Part shown: positions 32,160-45,800 of the stretch, one piece after another | Layout of the letters: every line of letters starts with the position of its first letter | How positions within the stretch are numbered: position 1 is the first letter of the stretch | Assembly (NCBI RefSeq): GCF_964355755.1 | Contig: NC_092679.1 | Coordinates: 11,772,932 to 11,836,931 of the forward strand | DNA length: 64,000 nucleotides | Direction: 5' to 3' | Source of the DNA: Antedon mediterranea | Taxonomy: Eukaryota; Echinodermata; Crinoidea; Comatulida; Antedonidae | Program-made: the position numbers and the translations under genes | The notes under the pieces: model-generated | The model's database searches: none | The model's input: the letters and a program-made list of their open reading frames with translations, nothing else | What the model was told of the DNA's origin: nothing

Positions 32160-32210
32160 AGTTAGTGTTTACCGACCGACCGACCAAACGATCATCCAAC
32201 CGACCGAAAT
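32160..32210. repeat. CCGA microsatellite
   Basis: ccgaccgaccgacc followed by decayed units (ccaaccgaccga). Confidence 0.8.
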
Positions 32211-33469
32211 AGTGAGCTGTAGTGTCGCGTTTGCACCAATAAAGGTGGTATAAGATGTGTTACATACAAAAAATGAATGTGGATGTTACCTGCAAAAAGA
32301 AGCATACAAACAGGATATGTGTTGTTGTTCAGTGCATACGTAGCCGTATCACGCCTAACGACAATAAAATACACTGCTGTACCCCATGTCTGCTGACGGT
32401 AACACACCCAGAGCACCTAACTCCTAAATATTAACATAAGCTAACTAACCCTATAATCTCTCACTTGGGTTCGAATCATTTTCTACCGATTGGAAGTCTG
32501 AAGCACTGACAATTCAGCCGAACAGCTGACTGACAAGAAGGCGTTTGACATAACGCTTTTGAAGAAGAGGCTATGCCTGTATGGTATCAGTAGTGGCTCA
32601 GTATCCTGTATAGGATGAAGGTCGCGATACTGGATGGTTTTTATTTTCTGCAGATATGATACTTTTTGTATCGAGTAGCACATGATATCAAGATCAAACA
32701 AAGTCTTCACGACGTATTACCTTACTTGGAGGATCCAACATTTACCGTACAATGAAGTTGTGTCACTATTTTTACGTACACGTACACTAGTTATTTGTAT
32801 AACTTTTCACTGTATGCCATGGTAATTATGCGTTGGTAATTATTAGAAATAACAAACATTTTGGTTTGGATCAAAGTAAATTAATTTCAGAAATGGTTAA
32901 ATTCATGCATTTACTCATAATATATTTTATTATAAATAAAATTCAAAGTAGAACTGAATTGCGATTTATTTTTACATGATAAAATTTGCAATGTATAGCC
33001 TACAAATAATATAAATCTCAAACACACACAAAAAAGACAAATAAAGGGCAACGCCCAAAACGACAAAAATAAACCAAAAATCAAGGCAGAGTGACATACA
33101 AGGGAAATGGGTAACAGTCGAAAAGGAGAAATATAAATATGTATGGTTGTAATTCTTCTGATATTACTATTATTACTATGAATTACAGTGGATAAAAATA
33201 CTTAGACATTGATAAAAAAAATCTAGTGAAACAGTAGGATAAAATTATTTGTGGTTCCACTGTCTAATCATGCTTGGGATTGCACAAGTTTGGTATCTAG
33301 TAGTCATGCAAACAGCAACAGTAAGTTTCTTTTCGCTCTCATGAGACAATGAGACTTAAACCTGCTATTTCTATTAGGGATAAATTCATTATGATTATCA
33401 ATTAAAGAAAATTGCTGCATAGCATATCTCGTTGTTCAAAAAACCTCTAATAAAATCATTTACACTGCA

Positions 33470-33900
33470 CAGGGTTTGTCGATAGTTCAAACACTGAGGG
33501 CCAAAATAATTGTACATGCTCTTTTGAATAAGTATAAGATTCTGCTTGAGTTAGACCAAAATAGGGGCACACACAGGGGCAGAATATTCCATAATAGGTT
33601 TGCCATAACCAGTATAAATAGTAACAAAGGCATTCTGAAGAGTTTTAGCAGTCTTATCACATATAGGCCTAATCACCATTACATACATGAGAGATATGTG
33701 AATCATTTAAGATTCGAGCAGATATTAACACCAAGAATTGTAGCGTTACTAACGTTAGAAAGCAAGTGATTATCAATTTTTAAATCAATATGATTATTAT
33801 TATTCTACTCTTGAAAAGTTAACATTCATAACCAGACATTTCTTAGGATGTAATACCATATTATTTTTGAAAGTTCATTTAAGTGATTTTGCATTCAACA
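33470..33900 (-). pseudogene. Degenerate LINE reverse-transcriptase C-terminal fragment
   Basis: Minus-strand reading gives VLHPKKCLVMNV (thumb region of LINE RTs) near 33850-33800 and EYSAPVCAPIL (LEYCSPVW-like motif) near 33560. Stops and frame changes lie between them. Surrounding sequence from 33240 to 34060 may belong to the same relic. Confidence 0.55.
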
Positions 33901-34292
33901 GTGATAACATCAACATATTAAAAAATATGAGGTTTGTCAGAAAAGACATTAATCATTGAGCAAGGAAACAGAGTGGCCCTAACCGTTGCCTTGAAGGAAG
34001 AAAGTAAATGGATTTTTTGATGAATTAGTTCAGCTTCAATGCACCAAGTTCGTTACAAAGTGAAATATTAATAAATCATTAATAAGGATATTGTTTTGAT
34101 AAAAGTGAAAATATTCTTCTTTCAATACTATAACGTCAATTAGGTCTAATTTCAATTCAGAAAAATTGAAATTTATTGTTTAAAATTATTTTAGTTTTAT
34201 TGTAATTCTTTTACTACAGATATTGCATGCTTAGAGGTAAAATATAAGATTTGATTTCCACTAGGGAATGATATTATGCTCTCGAGAATTAT

Positions 34293-35865
34293 ATTTCCCT
34301 CAGCTAGTGCTTCGGGAAACATAAATTCCCTTTAGCAGAATAACATTCCTTCGGGGATATTAAAAGAAGTAGAATATCTACTAAGTCGGGTGTAGCTAGG
34401 CCTCATTTATGTAAGCCTGCCTATAGTTATGCGTTGCATTCACCTTACCTTTCGAATAATATTATACAGATAATTACTGATTAATGATTCCTTGGCAATA
34501 AAATATTCACTAACTAATAACAGAGGAATTTCCATCACTAAGCCTACATTAATAATAATATTATTATCAGGTAGGCCTAGGCAGAATCATTATAAACTAG
34601 AATTTAATTCGTCACTTTGACGAATTATAGGTGATCATTTTTATCATTTTATTGACATTAATATTATTTAAACATGCACGTACGTTAACATGCAATCGAA
34701 AAAATGTTGATTTATGCCATCCTATTATACGCTTAGTGCTGAGTTGTGCCTATTATATGCCATATACATTATGTACAGTATATACTGTATATCTATATAC
34801 AGTGTAGCATTGGTGAAATTATGGACACACATCATGATCTAACTTTTTGGTATAATGACATTATCAAAATAAACTAGTGGATAACAATATCGAAAGATAA
34901 TGAATAGAGCAATAACATATATCAATTGGAAGAAAATTTGGCACGTAGAAGCGCTGTGCGCGCTCTTTGAAATTTGTATAACTTTGACTAAAGAAATTTA
35001 AAAACTACTTTTTTGCTTTAACTGGCCATGATAACGTTACAACATCAGATGGGCTTAATTTGTAGGCCTATATGATATGAATTCATATCTACATTTCACC
35101 AGCTCTCATAATAAGTTATAAACATCAAGGTCAAACTTTAATTCAGAAGAGCTGTAAGGTATTCAAATATACGTTGTAGGTGAAATTACGTAACCACCGT
35201 TATTCAAATTTTAAGATGTGATGACGTCATAAAATGAAAATATTGGCAACTCATGAGTAACATACTTGGTTGAGGTAGAATATATTAACAATTCAAAGAA
35301 AATTTATTACAGATAAGCGAATTGCGCTCTGTTAAATATGGTGGTCTATGATAAAAGAGGAAAAAACCCTATTTTAAAAATTCATGTGACCAAATGATGA
35401 CATCATACCATTTTGGACGTCAAATGTTTATATACTTTTATTTCTACAACTCATTGGCTATCATAATAAGTTAAAAAAATTGGGGTTCACCTTCCATTTT
35501 TTACCATTTTTAGCACTTTTGTACAATTAATGTGCGCATTTTGTCATTTTTAACGTGCTCGCATAAAGATCAAATTAAATAATATAAAACATATTAGGAG
35601 TAAATTGTTTATTTTCGGACCGCGCGTGTGATGGTATAGTATAGTACATAAAGATCAAATTAAATATATTCATAAAACATTAGGAATAAATTGTGGGAAT
35701 AATTATATAAAATTACATCGAGAGAACTGATGATGATAAGAGCTTTTGTTTGAAATAGAATGAAACCCCGATAGCCGAGTTGTTAAGTAAGCTGTCAGGA
35801 CTTTATGTATACTGTGCGCTATCCGTGTGGACCCTGGGATACGTCTGCCCATGTTGCAAGCCGTC
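34293..35865. other. Non-coding stretch with a pair of 47-bp direct repeats
   Basis: cataaagatcaaattaaat..aaattgt occurs at 35562-35609 and 35648-35694. Around 34770-34800 there is the palindrome acagtatatactgtat. A possible tRNA-like A box (tagccgagttgttaag) stands at 35771, but no B box was found. No gene recognised. Confidence 0.5.
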
Positions 35866-36087
35866 TAAAACGTCTTCCTTGTCGCGGGATAATGTATTAA
35901 TTATACCAATTGGGATAGTATTTATTTGAATAAACGCCCGGAACACAGGCCCAATAAAACATCAGTTAAAATAATTATCGCCCATCCACATTTATACACA
36001 CAATATTGTATTATATTTATAACACAATTATACTATTTTTAGTAGATTTCATCGAACTGTAATCTGCAATTTACCAAGCAGTTGTTA

Positions 36088-37763
36088 TAGTCTAGGCAAA
36101 AAATGTGAAAAAAATGAGTTAGGGGGAGTGGAATGTTAGAGGCTGTCAACATAGCCAGATATCCTAATTAAACCCTTCTGATCACTCTGAGCCCTGTTGA
36201 CACTTAATTTTTTGCCTCGTCTTGAAATTTTATATAAAATGTGCATAAAATCAGATCTAAATAAGGTAGATACACAATCTTGGTGTCTAAACACATGTAC
36301 TTCAGACACGGAATCTATTAGGCCTTGTTGACACTTCAGTTGTTGCCTCGTATTGAACTGGTGGCCATTTTTCAAAATGGCCGCTAATTTTATATAAAAT
36401 GTGCATAAAATCAGATCTAAATAAAGTAGATACACAATCTTGGTGTCTAAACACATGTACTTCAGACACGGAATCTATTAGGCCTTGCTGACACTTCAGT
36501 TTTTGGCTCGTATTGAACTGGTGGCCATTTTTCAAAATGGCCGCTAATTGTATATAAAATGTGCATAAAATCGGATCTAAATAAGGTATATGCACGATCT
36601 TGGTGTCTAAAGACATGTACTTCAGACACGACGGAATCCATTAGGCTTTGTTGACACTTCAGATTTTGCCTCGTATTGAAATGGCGCCCATTTTTAAAAA
36701 TGGCCGCTAATTTTATAAAAATGTGCATAAAATCGGATCTAAATAAGGTATATGCACGATCTTGGTGTCAAAACACATGTAGGCCTACTTCAGACAAAGA
36801 ATCCATTAGGCCCTGTTGAAACTTCATTTTTCCCTTTATAATGAAATGGAGGCCATTTTTCAAAATGCCGACCAATTTTATATAAATGTACTTAAAATCG
36901 GATCTAAATAAGGTAGGCCTTAGATACACAATCTTGGATTCAAAATGGCGACTTATTCTATTCTAAATATGGTAGATTCACGATCTTGGTGTCCAAATAG
37001 AAATCCATTAGATTTATAATAAATATGACTAGGTTAAAAGATAATTGTATTTAGGCCTAACTGGCTGCTAATTTTTTTAATGGCTGCCTAATTTTTCTAA
37101 AAAGTGCTTAAAAGCGGAACTAATTAGGCTAGATAAATGATCTTGGTGTCTAAACTCATGTTTTATCAGGCAAGGAATCCATTAAATCTATAATAAATAA
37201 ATTTAAATAGTTTGATTAATTAATTATTTAAGTTAAATGCACAGTAGCTAACATTTTTCAAAATGGTTACCTAATTTATCTGTTCATGAAATCGAAAATC
37301 TGTAATTTATTTTACAAATTGGTAAAGGTTTAGTTTGTATAGAGCCATGACTAGGATTTTAAAGCATCAGCTTTTGTTGAATTCATTTGCATGTAACTTC
37401 ACAGATGTTTCATCTTGACTGTAGGCCCTCCTATTACATAAACTAATATTATTTACCTCCGCTAAGGAGATATATGTAGTCTATCGCGTACCCAAATTAT
37501 AAACCCCAGCTGGATTTGAACTATGTCAAGCTAATATCTAAAGCAAAAAAATGTATCATTCAACATGCTCCCTATCAGTGGATATATTTTGCCAAGTACT
37601 TCACTCAGCTTTCATTTGTTTGTCTGTTTGTTAGCAGGATTACTCAAAAAGTTATTGCAAGATCTTTGCCAAAATTAGGGTTAGATAGATATGTGGTCAT
37701 GTTCCGTACTCCATTACATTTTGGAGGCAATCCGGACCACGGTCCCAATTTTGTCCTAGACTA
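36088..37763. mobile_element. 1,676-bp non-autonomous DNA transposon, TTA target duplication, TAGTCTAGG inverted ends
   Basis: The left end is tagtctaggcaaaaa and the right end is ttttgtcctagacta, whose complement is tagtctaggacaaaa: inverted ends of about 15 bp with one extra A. TTA stands at 36085-36087 and 37764-37766; the empty site at about 6998 has one TTA. A 3-bp TWA duplication is typical of PIF/Harbinger, and some CACTA elements also make 3-bp duplications. The interior has no transposase; its left half is a tandem array. Confidence 0.9.
36195..37200. repeat. Decaying tandem array, about 160-bp period
   Basis: Units start near 36195, 36326, 36486, 36649 and 36814, with tgttgacacttcag, tggccatttttcaaaatgg, aaaatgtgcataaaatc and cttggtgtctaaacacatg. 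Clear in the first five units and recognisable but decayed to about 37200. Short open frames across it are by-products of the repeat. Confidence 0.9.
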
Positions 37764-37995
37764 TTATTCTTTTTTACCAATTTTCATATCTACAATAAAC
37801 ACTATACACTGTGAAACAGGTTAGTGAGTAGGTTTAGTTTTACGAATATCAAGCATTTCAATAATGGTAACCGACCGAAAGCGTCCAGGCAAGAATGGCC
37901 TTCTAATGTTTTACCCAAGTCATCATTCCGAAAACCATCGTCTACACTTCCTAGAGGGGGAGCGAGCGAAGCAGCGAGCTCACCACCACCCTAGT

Positions 37996-39872
37996 AAATA
38001 ATAATTCGTCTTCTTCGAGCTGAATCACCGAATAGAATGTTCAGCGCGCCGTGCGTACCAGGTTACTACTGTAAGTATTGACCAATCACAAACGGTCTTT
38101 CGTCAGATCGATAGAGGGTGAATAACAAATGAGGGCGCTATGTACGCATAGTTTAAATAGTTTAGTTGATTAATTTCTTCAATTTTAAGTTTCATGGCGC
38201 AGCGGGTAAAACGTTGTATCGTGATAATGTGGACTAACCTTCGCATCTCAGTATATGACTTTTGTTATAAATATAAATATACAGGTCCTGAAAAATTTGC
38301 ATTAAACTTTTTCTCTCTAAGATTATTAGTTATCAGAGTAGGCCTAGGTAAAAGGTAAACATTCCAGAAATGGTAGTTGCAATCATTTTTGTACAAAATT
38401 TTGTATAAATATAAATATAATATGTTGTAAATTAGTTGACACTAAAATGAAACCTGTAACACCAGCCATTACAAGGATATAAGCTATTTAAATATGTTGG
38501 CATATAAAACCCCCCCACAGTGTTACAGATTGGGAAACAACGTTTTTCTGGTTTATTTTGACCCACTAAAGATTTTTAGACAGAAGTTGCCAACTTTCAT
38601 CACAAATTGCACACGGGACCCTATTTTATGACGTCTTTTAACCTAAAAATGAATTACCTTTTGAAAAATTACTTTCAGGAACTGATTTTTATGGATCTAT
38701 TTTTATTATAAACATTGTTATGCCCTGCGGTTTAACAGTCGCGGATGTTGATATTTATGTTGGCGCCATTGTGATGTGATCCGAAGACGCGCACGCGAGA
38801 ATCAGTGGTGATAGAGTGGGGGGTAGGTTTCCTAGGGTTATCGTCTTACAAGGCAGCTGGGAGATAGTCCAAAAGGATTAGTTTTCCGGATGATAGTTGT
38901 TTAGATGCAATAAACATTGACAGCATTTCCTGAAATGAAATATTGTTTTGGACTGTGTCTTTTTGGTCAACAATTGGTGGTGATGGTAAATAACATCTAT
39001 TAGTATTACATTTACAAATGTATTCTTATTCAATACATATTTTTCATGTAAAAGGAAACACCAAGTGTTTGTGATAAATTAAAAGAAACAAAAATTATAT
39101 TGATAAATACTATATAATATTAGGTCAAATTACAAGCATTTGATTTACTAAAGATAAACCCAATCAATTGAGCAAGGTCCAAATTAAAATTATTGAACTT
39201 TGATTATTGCGAAAGTGCTAGAGTATTACAAATCGAAAAGTGCTTAGAAACGCTAACAGAACTAAATGTATAAATGTCAAATTATAAAAAAACAACATTA
39301 TACACTCGTTGAAATGTTTAATTTGTTTTGGCAAGCAAGACCTGCACTGCACTCAAATCCCGTCCTCAAGTCATATACTGTAGTAATAGTATTAATATAA
39401 GTATAATTTTATTATATATAATGTACATAGCACAGCAAATACTATAAACAAAAATATTAATATTTTACAAAATTATTTGGAAATTTATGTACAAAGGCAA
39501 CATTGATGGCGCATCCGTGTCACTGCTGCTTATAATGTTAAGCACTTTATTTGTATAGCTTTATTCTAAAAAATGTAGATCAGTGACAGACAAGGGTTAT
39601 TTTTTCGTACATCCAATACCTTGACAGAACAATTTTTTAAAACTCAGTAGCCAAATTGTATGTAAAAATGTTACAGTGTGGAAGATCAACGTTGGTCTGT
39701 GAAAACATTCTTGAGACAAAAGACATGTTTTGCAGGTTTGAATGAACAATGTCTAAAGCCTAGACTAAACTTTAAAACATCGCACCCTTTTTTTGTCCAA
39801 CTAGTTAAATAGTCTAGACAAGGCTTTGTATAAATGAATGATCTAAAATGGAAGATATATTATAACTTAATC
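37996..39872. other. Intergenic sequence downstream of the STMND1-like gene
   Basis: No coding exon recognised. A TTTATT at 39547-39552 is a possible minus-strand polyadenylation signal of the STMND1-like gene. Near 38718-38980 a GC-richer segment starts tgttatgccctgcgg, has an aataaa near 38910 and ends tcaacaattggtggtgatgg; it could be part of an LTR plus primer-binding region, but no pair or target duplication was seen. Confidence 0.4.
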
Positions 39873-42800
39873 TTATGTGTCAAAAAAATCATCATTTTGC
39901 TGGTGTCCGTTTGACATATTAGCCCAGCCTTCATCATCATCTACATCACTATCTGTGTTAAGTGACTGTTGTTTTTTCCTACGTTCTGCACTGGTAATAG
40001 GATGGAATTTCTTAGCAGGACTGCTTCTTCCATCGTATATTCTTTCCGAGGATGTTGATTCTTTACTGACTGTTCTGTTGTTGCTATCATCAAGCCAAGA
40101 ATCATCTGTAACATTTAACAACAAGAAAAATAATAGAATGCCAAACTATGGCATTTATTGTATGGCATCAGGGTCAAAACCAGATTGCAGAGCTAGGAAA
40201 ACATTTCTCATTTTTGACAGTCAATATAAAATACTACTTTTGACATACTGTACTATCAACATTATTACTGAACTGAATAGTTTTAATAGATCTACTATAA
40301 TTTATATAATGGAAAGGCCTATGGTATAAGAGAAAGTGGTATATGTTCAGCCAAGTTTTTATGTAAGGTAATTATTGTATGCTTTTTATTAATTGTAACT
40401 TTGAATGATACTTGTCTTTTTTGGAAGGGTGCCATATAAATACCATATATTATTATTAAATATTATTATTAAGTTTGTAGATAAATCAAGTATCAAGCGT
40501 CATGTACCTGCATAAAACACTGTACAAAAAGATATTTTACTAACCATCATCATTGTTATACGTTTCATCTTTTTCAATATCGTAACTAAGTTCATCAGCT
40601 CCAATTTGGTTAAATTGTTTAGCTCTCTCCCTCACTTGCTTTGCCTTTGTTTCCCGTTGTCTCTGTTTCATCTTTATTTCTTCTTGTGCATGGGCTCTTT
40701 TGTTATCTGCACTCGACATCTTTTCACTTATCTTTAAATTTTTAGAAGAAAAATATATTCAACTTTGTTCTTTGATAATGAAACAATATCTTAAAATAAA
40801 AAAGAAAATATATCTCTATATAAAAATATGCTGGATAGTAAACAATAAAGTCTATTAAAGGATATAGTAGTTCTTTGAATTTGACTGCTTTTTAAATTAT
40901 TTAACAATATTGTTGATTTGGAAAGACATATGTTAATTTGTCTAGGAAAGGTTGATCAAAATTTGATTTGAATGACTGATAACCAACTAACTAAATAATA
41001 ATAACATTCAATCTAATACAGCGTAAAATGCAGGGCGCCTTTAACAGACAATGACTGAACAAGTATTACTCAAAGAATGACTCACCAACTAACCCAGTGA
41101 CTGATAACGAACTAACTCAAAGACAGCGTCAGTCATTGCAACCAACTAAACATAGTGATTGAATAAACAACCAAACTTAGTCAATGACTGACCAACTATA
41201 GACTTGCCCAAGTCTGTAGTTATTGTCTTTTTTATGTTAGTCCACCAGTCAGCGTTTCGATTTTTGTCTGAAAACTATAGACTTGTAAAACATATATAGA
41301 AATTGATTTGCAGACCATAAACATTAGATAAGAATGACAAAGGTTATCACCGTATTTGGCTATATGGGGTGGGAGGTATGTAAATATCATATACCAATGA
41401 TCAAATGATACGTACGATCAACAATTGTTGAAATATAAATTGTTTTAGTGTTGCCAGACTATCACTATCACCCAGACTAGGCCTCGTACTCGTATGAGCG
41501 AACTACCAAATAAAACACCAATATAGGTAGGCCTACTATACATACATTCCATTGGCATTAGCTACCACGCAGGGCAGGGTCTGGGTAGGAATTAATAAGA
41601 TCCATTCCAATCACTGTTTGATTTGCGAAGAAGCTAGCCTATCAATATACCTGTTCTTGGGGAAAATCTCATCAAAGATTTACCAGACCTAATCATTTCT
41701 AGCCTTCAAAAACTTTCATTATCACATCATCAATAAACGAGTTGGAGATCGTCGTGTACCAAAATGTACCTACTGTACGTGTGTGTCTACACATCGTCAA
41801 AATGTAACATGCACATGCGCATCATCTTAGTTATTGAATCTTTGAAATTTTTAAAAATGCATATTAAAATGTTTTTGATTGAGTAGTCAATTGCATGTGA
41901 CTGAACCAGGTAATCTTATGCTCCATAAATTCTTCTTGTCAAAACATTTTTGTACGCGTTTTCTTAGATGGAGTTTACGACCTCAATTTAATAGTATATG
42001 TATGAATGTGCCAAAATATTTATCGTACTGATTAGGTCAAAACTCCCTCTATAACAGACTAACAACTCAATCACCAGCTAACACGATCAATGACTATGAC
42101 AATTTCAGTTCCTGAATAGCCAAGAGACTAAAAAACTGAACTCATGATTAAATACCTGACTTATTGACAAATTAAACTGACTGAAAATGAGAATTAATTG
42201 GACAAACCTTATTTTTACTCTCTTCAACCATCTCTTTTTCATTAAATTCTTTGGCAGCTAAAATATCCTTTCTAAACCTCGAGGTTCTTTTGGCACTTTT
42301 AGCTCTTCCTTCAATTACCTGAAAAGATATTAGACAAACTACCCAAATTAACAACATTAAATTTTTATATTTTACATATTAATGGGTACAATAATACTAG
42401 TGCCAGGGTTCTAACTCATGAATCTTTCAACGTCACTCTTATAAGCCTCAAATGAGACTAGTTTATAAGCATGATAAATTATAAAATAGTTTATCCATCT
42501 TGTAATTGGCGAGTGAAGAACATACCTGTAACTGCCAATTGTGTGTTGTGCCTGTGTTGGTATACTTAAAGCCCCCTTCCCTACGTTTTTTAGATCTAAT
42601 TTAAGATCACAAACTATATTTAATGTAAAAATAATACTATATACTATACTATTGCGATAACTTTTTTGGTCTTTAAACGGTTAAAAATGTGAAAAATAAG
42701 TCGATTCTAATAATTATAGCGGCCCGCTATAAATCCCAAAATGCATTGCGCGCGGATTGATATTTTTGTTTTTCACCTGTAATTCGCCCACTTTTCGCTC

Positions 42801-45800
42801 GATCGTGAGCCCAAAACAAATGGAAGACTCCTAACTTTTCAGCGAAAATACCGGGTTTTCCCCAATTTGTATCAACGGAGTCTGGCAAAAATAGAAAGAC
42901 AGTTAATGCAGCAACTATACGTCAGGCTAGGTATATAGCTAGCGTATGATGTTCGTACATTACCGATGTTTACCAGCTAGGCCTACAAAACTAAGCCTAA
43001 CTAGGCTATGCCTAAGACCGTCCACGAGAGGTCGATCGCCGCGAGCTACTTAGGTAGTGCATTGTTTCTCACTTTTTATCATAATTTACCATAAAACGTA
43101 CATTTAAGACAAGGAATGACATGGTTTAATGTTTTTAAAGTGATATGTATTATTTTCCAAAAAACGTCCAAAATTGCAGGGAAGGGGTCTTTAACTAATG
43201 GTCACACTTCAGTGATTCTATTGTGATGGGTAGCAACACAAGCGCAACCATGTGGTTTATGCAAATTAGACCTAAATATGCTGTATGCTTGTACAGTGAT
43301 TAGTTCTTTTGTGATATATAGCTTGTTGAGTAAACACAAAAACCGCTTAGCCTGAAGGTGGACTGAGGTTTAGAGGCCTAGATTAACTTGGGTTTATTTA
43401 GAAGCTTAATGCTGAATGAACTCTAGTAGCTAGTAGTAAAGGCTTATGTAGCCCACAGCTACCTACTGTAGCATATATCTTTGGTAAGCACAGATACCTG
43501 TGTGTTGTATTCACTTTAAATGCCTATCATTATATAGTTGTGTAATATAGTAAGCAATGGTCATTTATATTGTATAATTTGCCTTATGACATTTCAGTTA
43601 TATTTCTGTCAGGCCTAATGCAGTTTATGTTAATTCTTAACAAAGTATGTTATTTAATTCATATTCATATTCATTTATTATCCAGAAAAATAAAACAAAA
43701 AATACAAAAAGCAAAAATTACATAGAACAACAACAAGGCAGGACACTATCCTGGCGGATTGTCAAAAGCAAAACAATCGCTATAAAAGACTCTCCTGATA
43801 GTGCTGGTGGCAAAATAACATTAACAAGGTTAAACATTTAACAACTCGGTAACATAGAATTTATATAAAACAGAATAAAAATTGCAATCATTATAAATAA
43901 ACATGTCTGTGATATATACCGGAATTGTAGTAAATCAGATCAATATATGGATATATGGAATGGATAGAAAGATAAAGATGGAAATAAAGTTTGCATTTGC
44001 AAGATATGAATATAATATAATAATTGTTTTTGTGCAGTTACAATACCTTTCTCCTTCTTTCTTCTGTGACTTGTTGTCTTTCTGCTAACAATTCAGCAGT
44101 CACCTTTGGAGGTGTCTGTTCTAGTTTCTAAAACAAAACAAATTATAATAATCATTAATGGATTTAATAATAAAAATTTAACAGTACTATATAACTGATA
44201 TAATTAATTAAACTTTTGAATAACAAAATAAACTAATTGAATTTCAGTTGAAAAATTTGAATTAATTACAATAATGTACAAGTTTCGGCATAAATAAACT
44301 AGGTGGACATACCAAAAGAAAATTCCAGTTGAAAAACCAGTTACAGCGAGTGAAATGGATAGTTTAACTTTAATTTGGTAACTGCCGGTTTACCGGTATA
44401 ACTGATTTATATAACTGACTCTGTGGGTCACATGGTGTGCAATAGTACTCACTATTGAATGATTGTTTAATAGTACTTTTTTCATGTACGAAAAAAAATC
44501 TTTTCGCATTTGGAAAATTTTTTTTTTATACTATTGCTTTTGAAATACAACAGCGCCACCTATATTTTGTACTTTCGCTGTGAATGTTATGACTGTTTCG
44601 CGATGGAAGTACATTTTTGGAGAGATATGTACTAATTTAGATCAAAGAGGCATTTAAATTAGCTTTAGATCGTTTGTAGGATTTTGATTAATTAATGGGA
44701 TTACAGTATATCTCTACGTTGGAAAAATCATAATTAGCCTAGATGAGTTCCAGTTGCCAGTGTTGAAGTTTCGTATTTAGTATATCTGCCTTTCAGCCTA
44801 GCTAGTAGGCTAGGTCTAGGCGTTTTAGCCTTGCTAGGTCTAGGATTGTTTGGTCGTTTGTTGACATAATTAACACTACAGTACTGTAGGTGTGTTTATG
44901 AAATCCATATAAATATAATATTTAATATTATTATTAAAAACCAAATTACCAACCAAGTTACTGTTTTAATCATTGTGAATCAAATTTAGGCCTTAGGCTA
45001 GGCCTACCTTTTATTTGATTTAATTTTCAGGAATCTATTTGGATGTTATATAAAATAAATAATGAATGTTTTGTCTTCGTGTAAAAGGTAAATAATGGCA
45101 TTTGGTGAATGATGAAAGCTTATATATCAACTCGGCTTCGTCTTGTTGAAATATAACCTTTCATCATCATTCACCTCATGCCATTATTTGTACCATTACA
45201 CAAATATAAAACATTAATTATTTGTATATTATTTCGTATTTTACTGTAAACATTTCCATTTGATTCCCATTTCAGTCAAAACCAGTAAAAAAACAGTTTA
45301 CAATCATATAATACATGCATTACAAGTGTCACTGTCAAACTGGAATTCTACAAGGGAGATGTATTACCTGTAGTAATCGCTTTGGAGGATGTCTTTTTAT
45401 GATGCTGTCTTGTTTTTCTTCATTATCTAAGACCACATCAAATGCCACACCTTTTGAATCTACAGTGCAGTTAATATGAAATCAAAAAACACATTTGGTT
45501 ATTAATTACAGAAAGTTACATTACAAATTGTTATACAAAATTGCTTTTAAGTTGTTGTGACATTTCTTCTTCAATTTGATAATAATGTATTGGTAATATT
45601 AAAAGAGGACTGAAAAAAGCCTGTCAAGTGGGGTATACACTGATTATGTATGATGTGTGTGTTACAGAATGCCAAAAAAACTACAAATAAAATATTGGGA
45701 AGAAGATAAAATTAAAACTTGTTTCAGATCATACACTTAGTGATGAAAGATTAACTGAATCATGCAAATTCACATTTACATGTTATTTTTTGGCTTACAC

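Larger units (their letters stand above)
31317..34292. repeat. 3-kb region bounded by inverted repeats of about 78 bp
   Basis: 31317-31395 (ctcggaag..accattccctcgagg..cttatattttacctctaagca) is matched in reverse complement by about 34213-34292 (tgcttagaggtaaaatataag..gggaatg..). The innermost 20 bp are nearly perfect and the rest imperfect. A further forward copy of the outer part follows at 34306-34355. The interior holds tandem repeats and a LINE relic, so this could be an old composite transposon or repeat copies that landed in opposite orientation. Confidence 0.45.
35866..37995. repeat. Dispersed repeat, copy 2, split by a transposon at 36088-37763
   Basis: 35866-36087 and 37764-37995 together reproduce 6762-7225. 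The break falls exactly at the TTA in cagttgTTAttctttttta, which is duplicated here on both sides of the inserted element. Confidence 0.9.

Noticed and set aside
35757-35860. Possible SINE head (tagccgagttgttaag)
   Set aside because: No B box at proper spacing and no tail.
36136-36728. Three overlapping minus-strand frames of 88-106 codons with similar peptides
   Set aside because: They are produced by the 160-bp tandem array; peptide similarity follows from DNA repetition.
36195-37200. CRISPR-like regular repeats
   Set aside because: Units are contiguous and 160 bp long without unique spacers, in a eukaryotic intron-bearing genome.
38718-38980. Solo LTR with primer-binding-like sequence
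   Set aside because: TG start and aataaa are suggestive, but there is no partner LTR, no target duplication and no internal domain.
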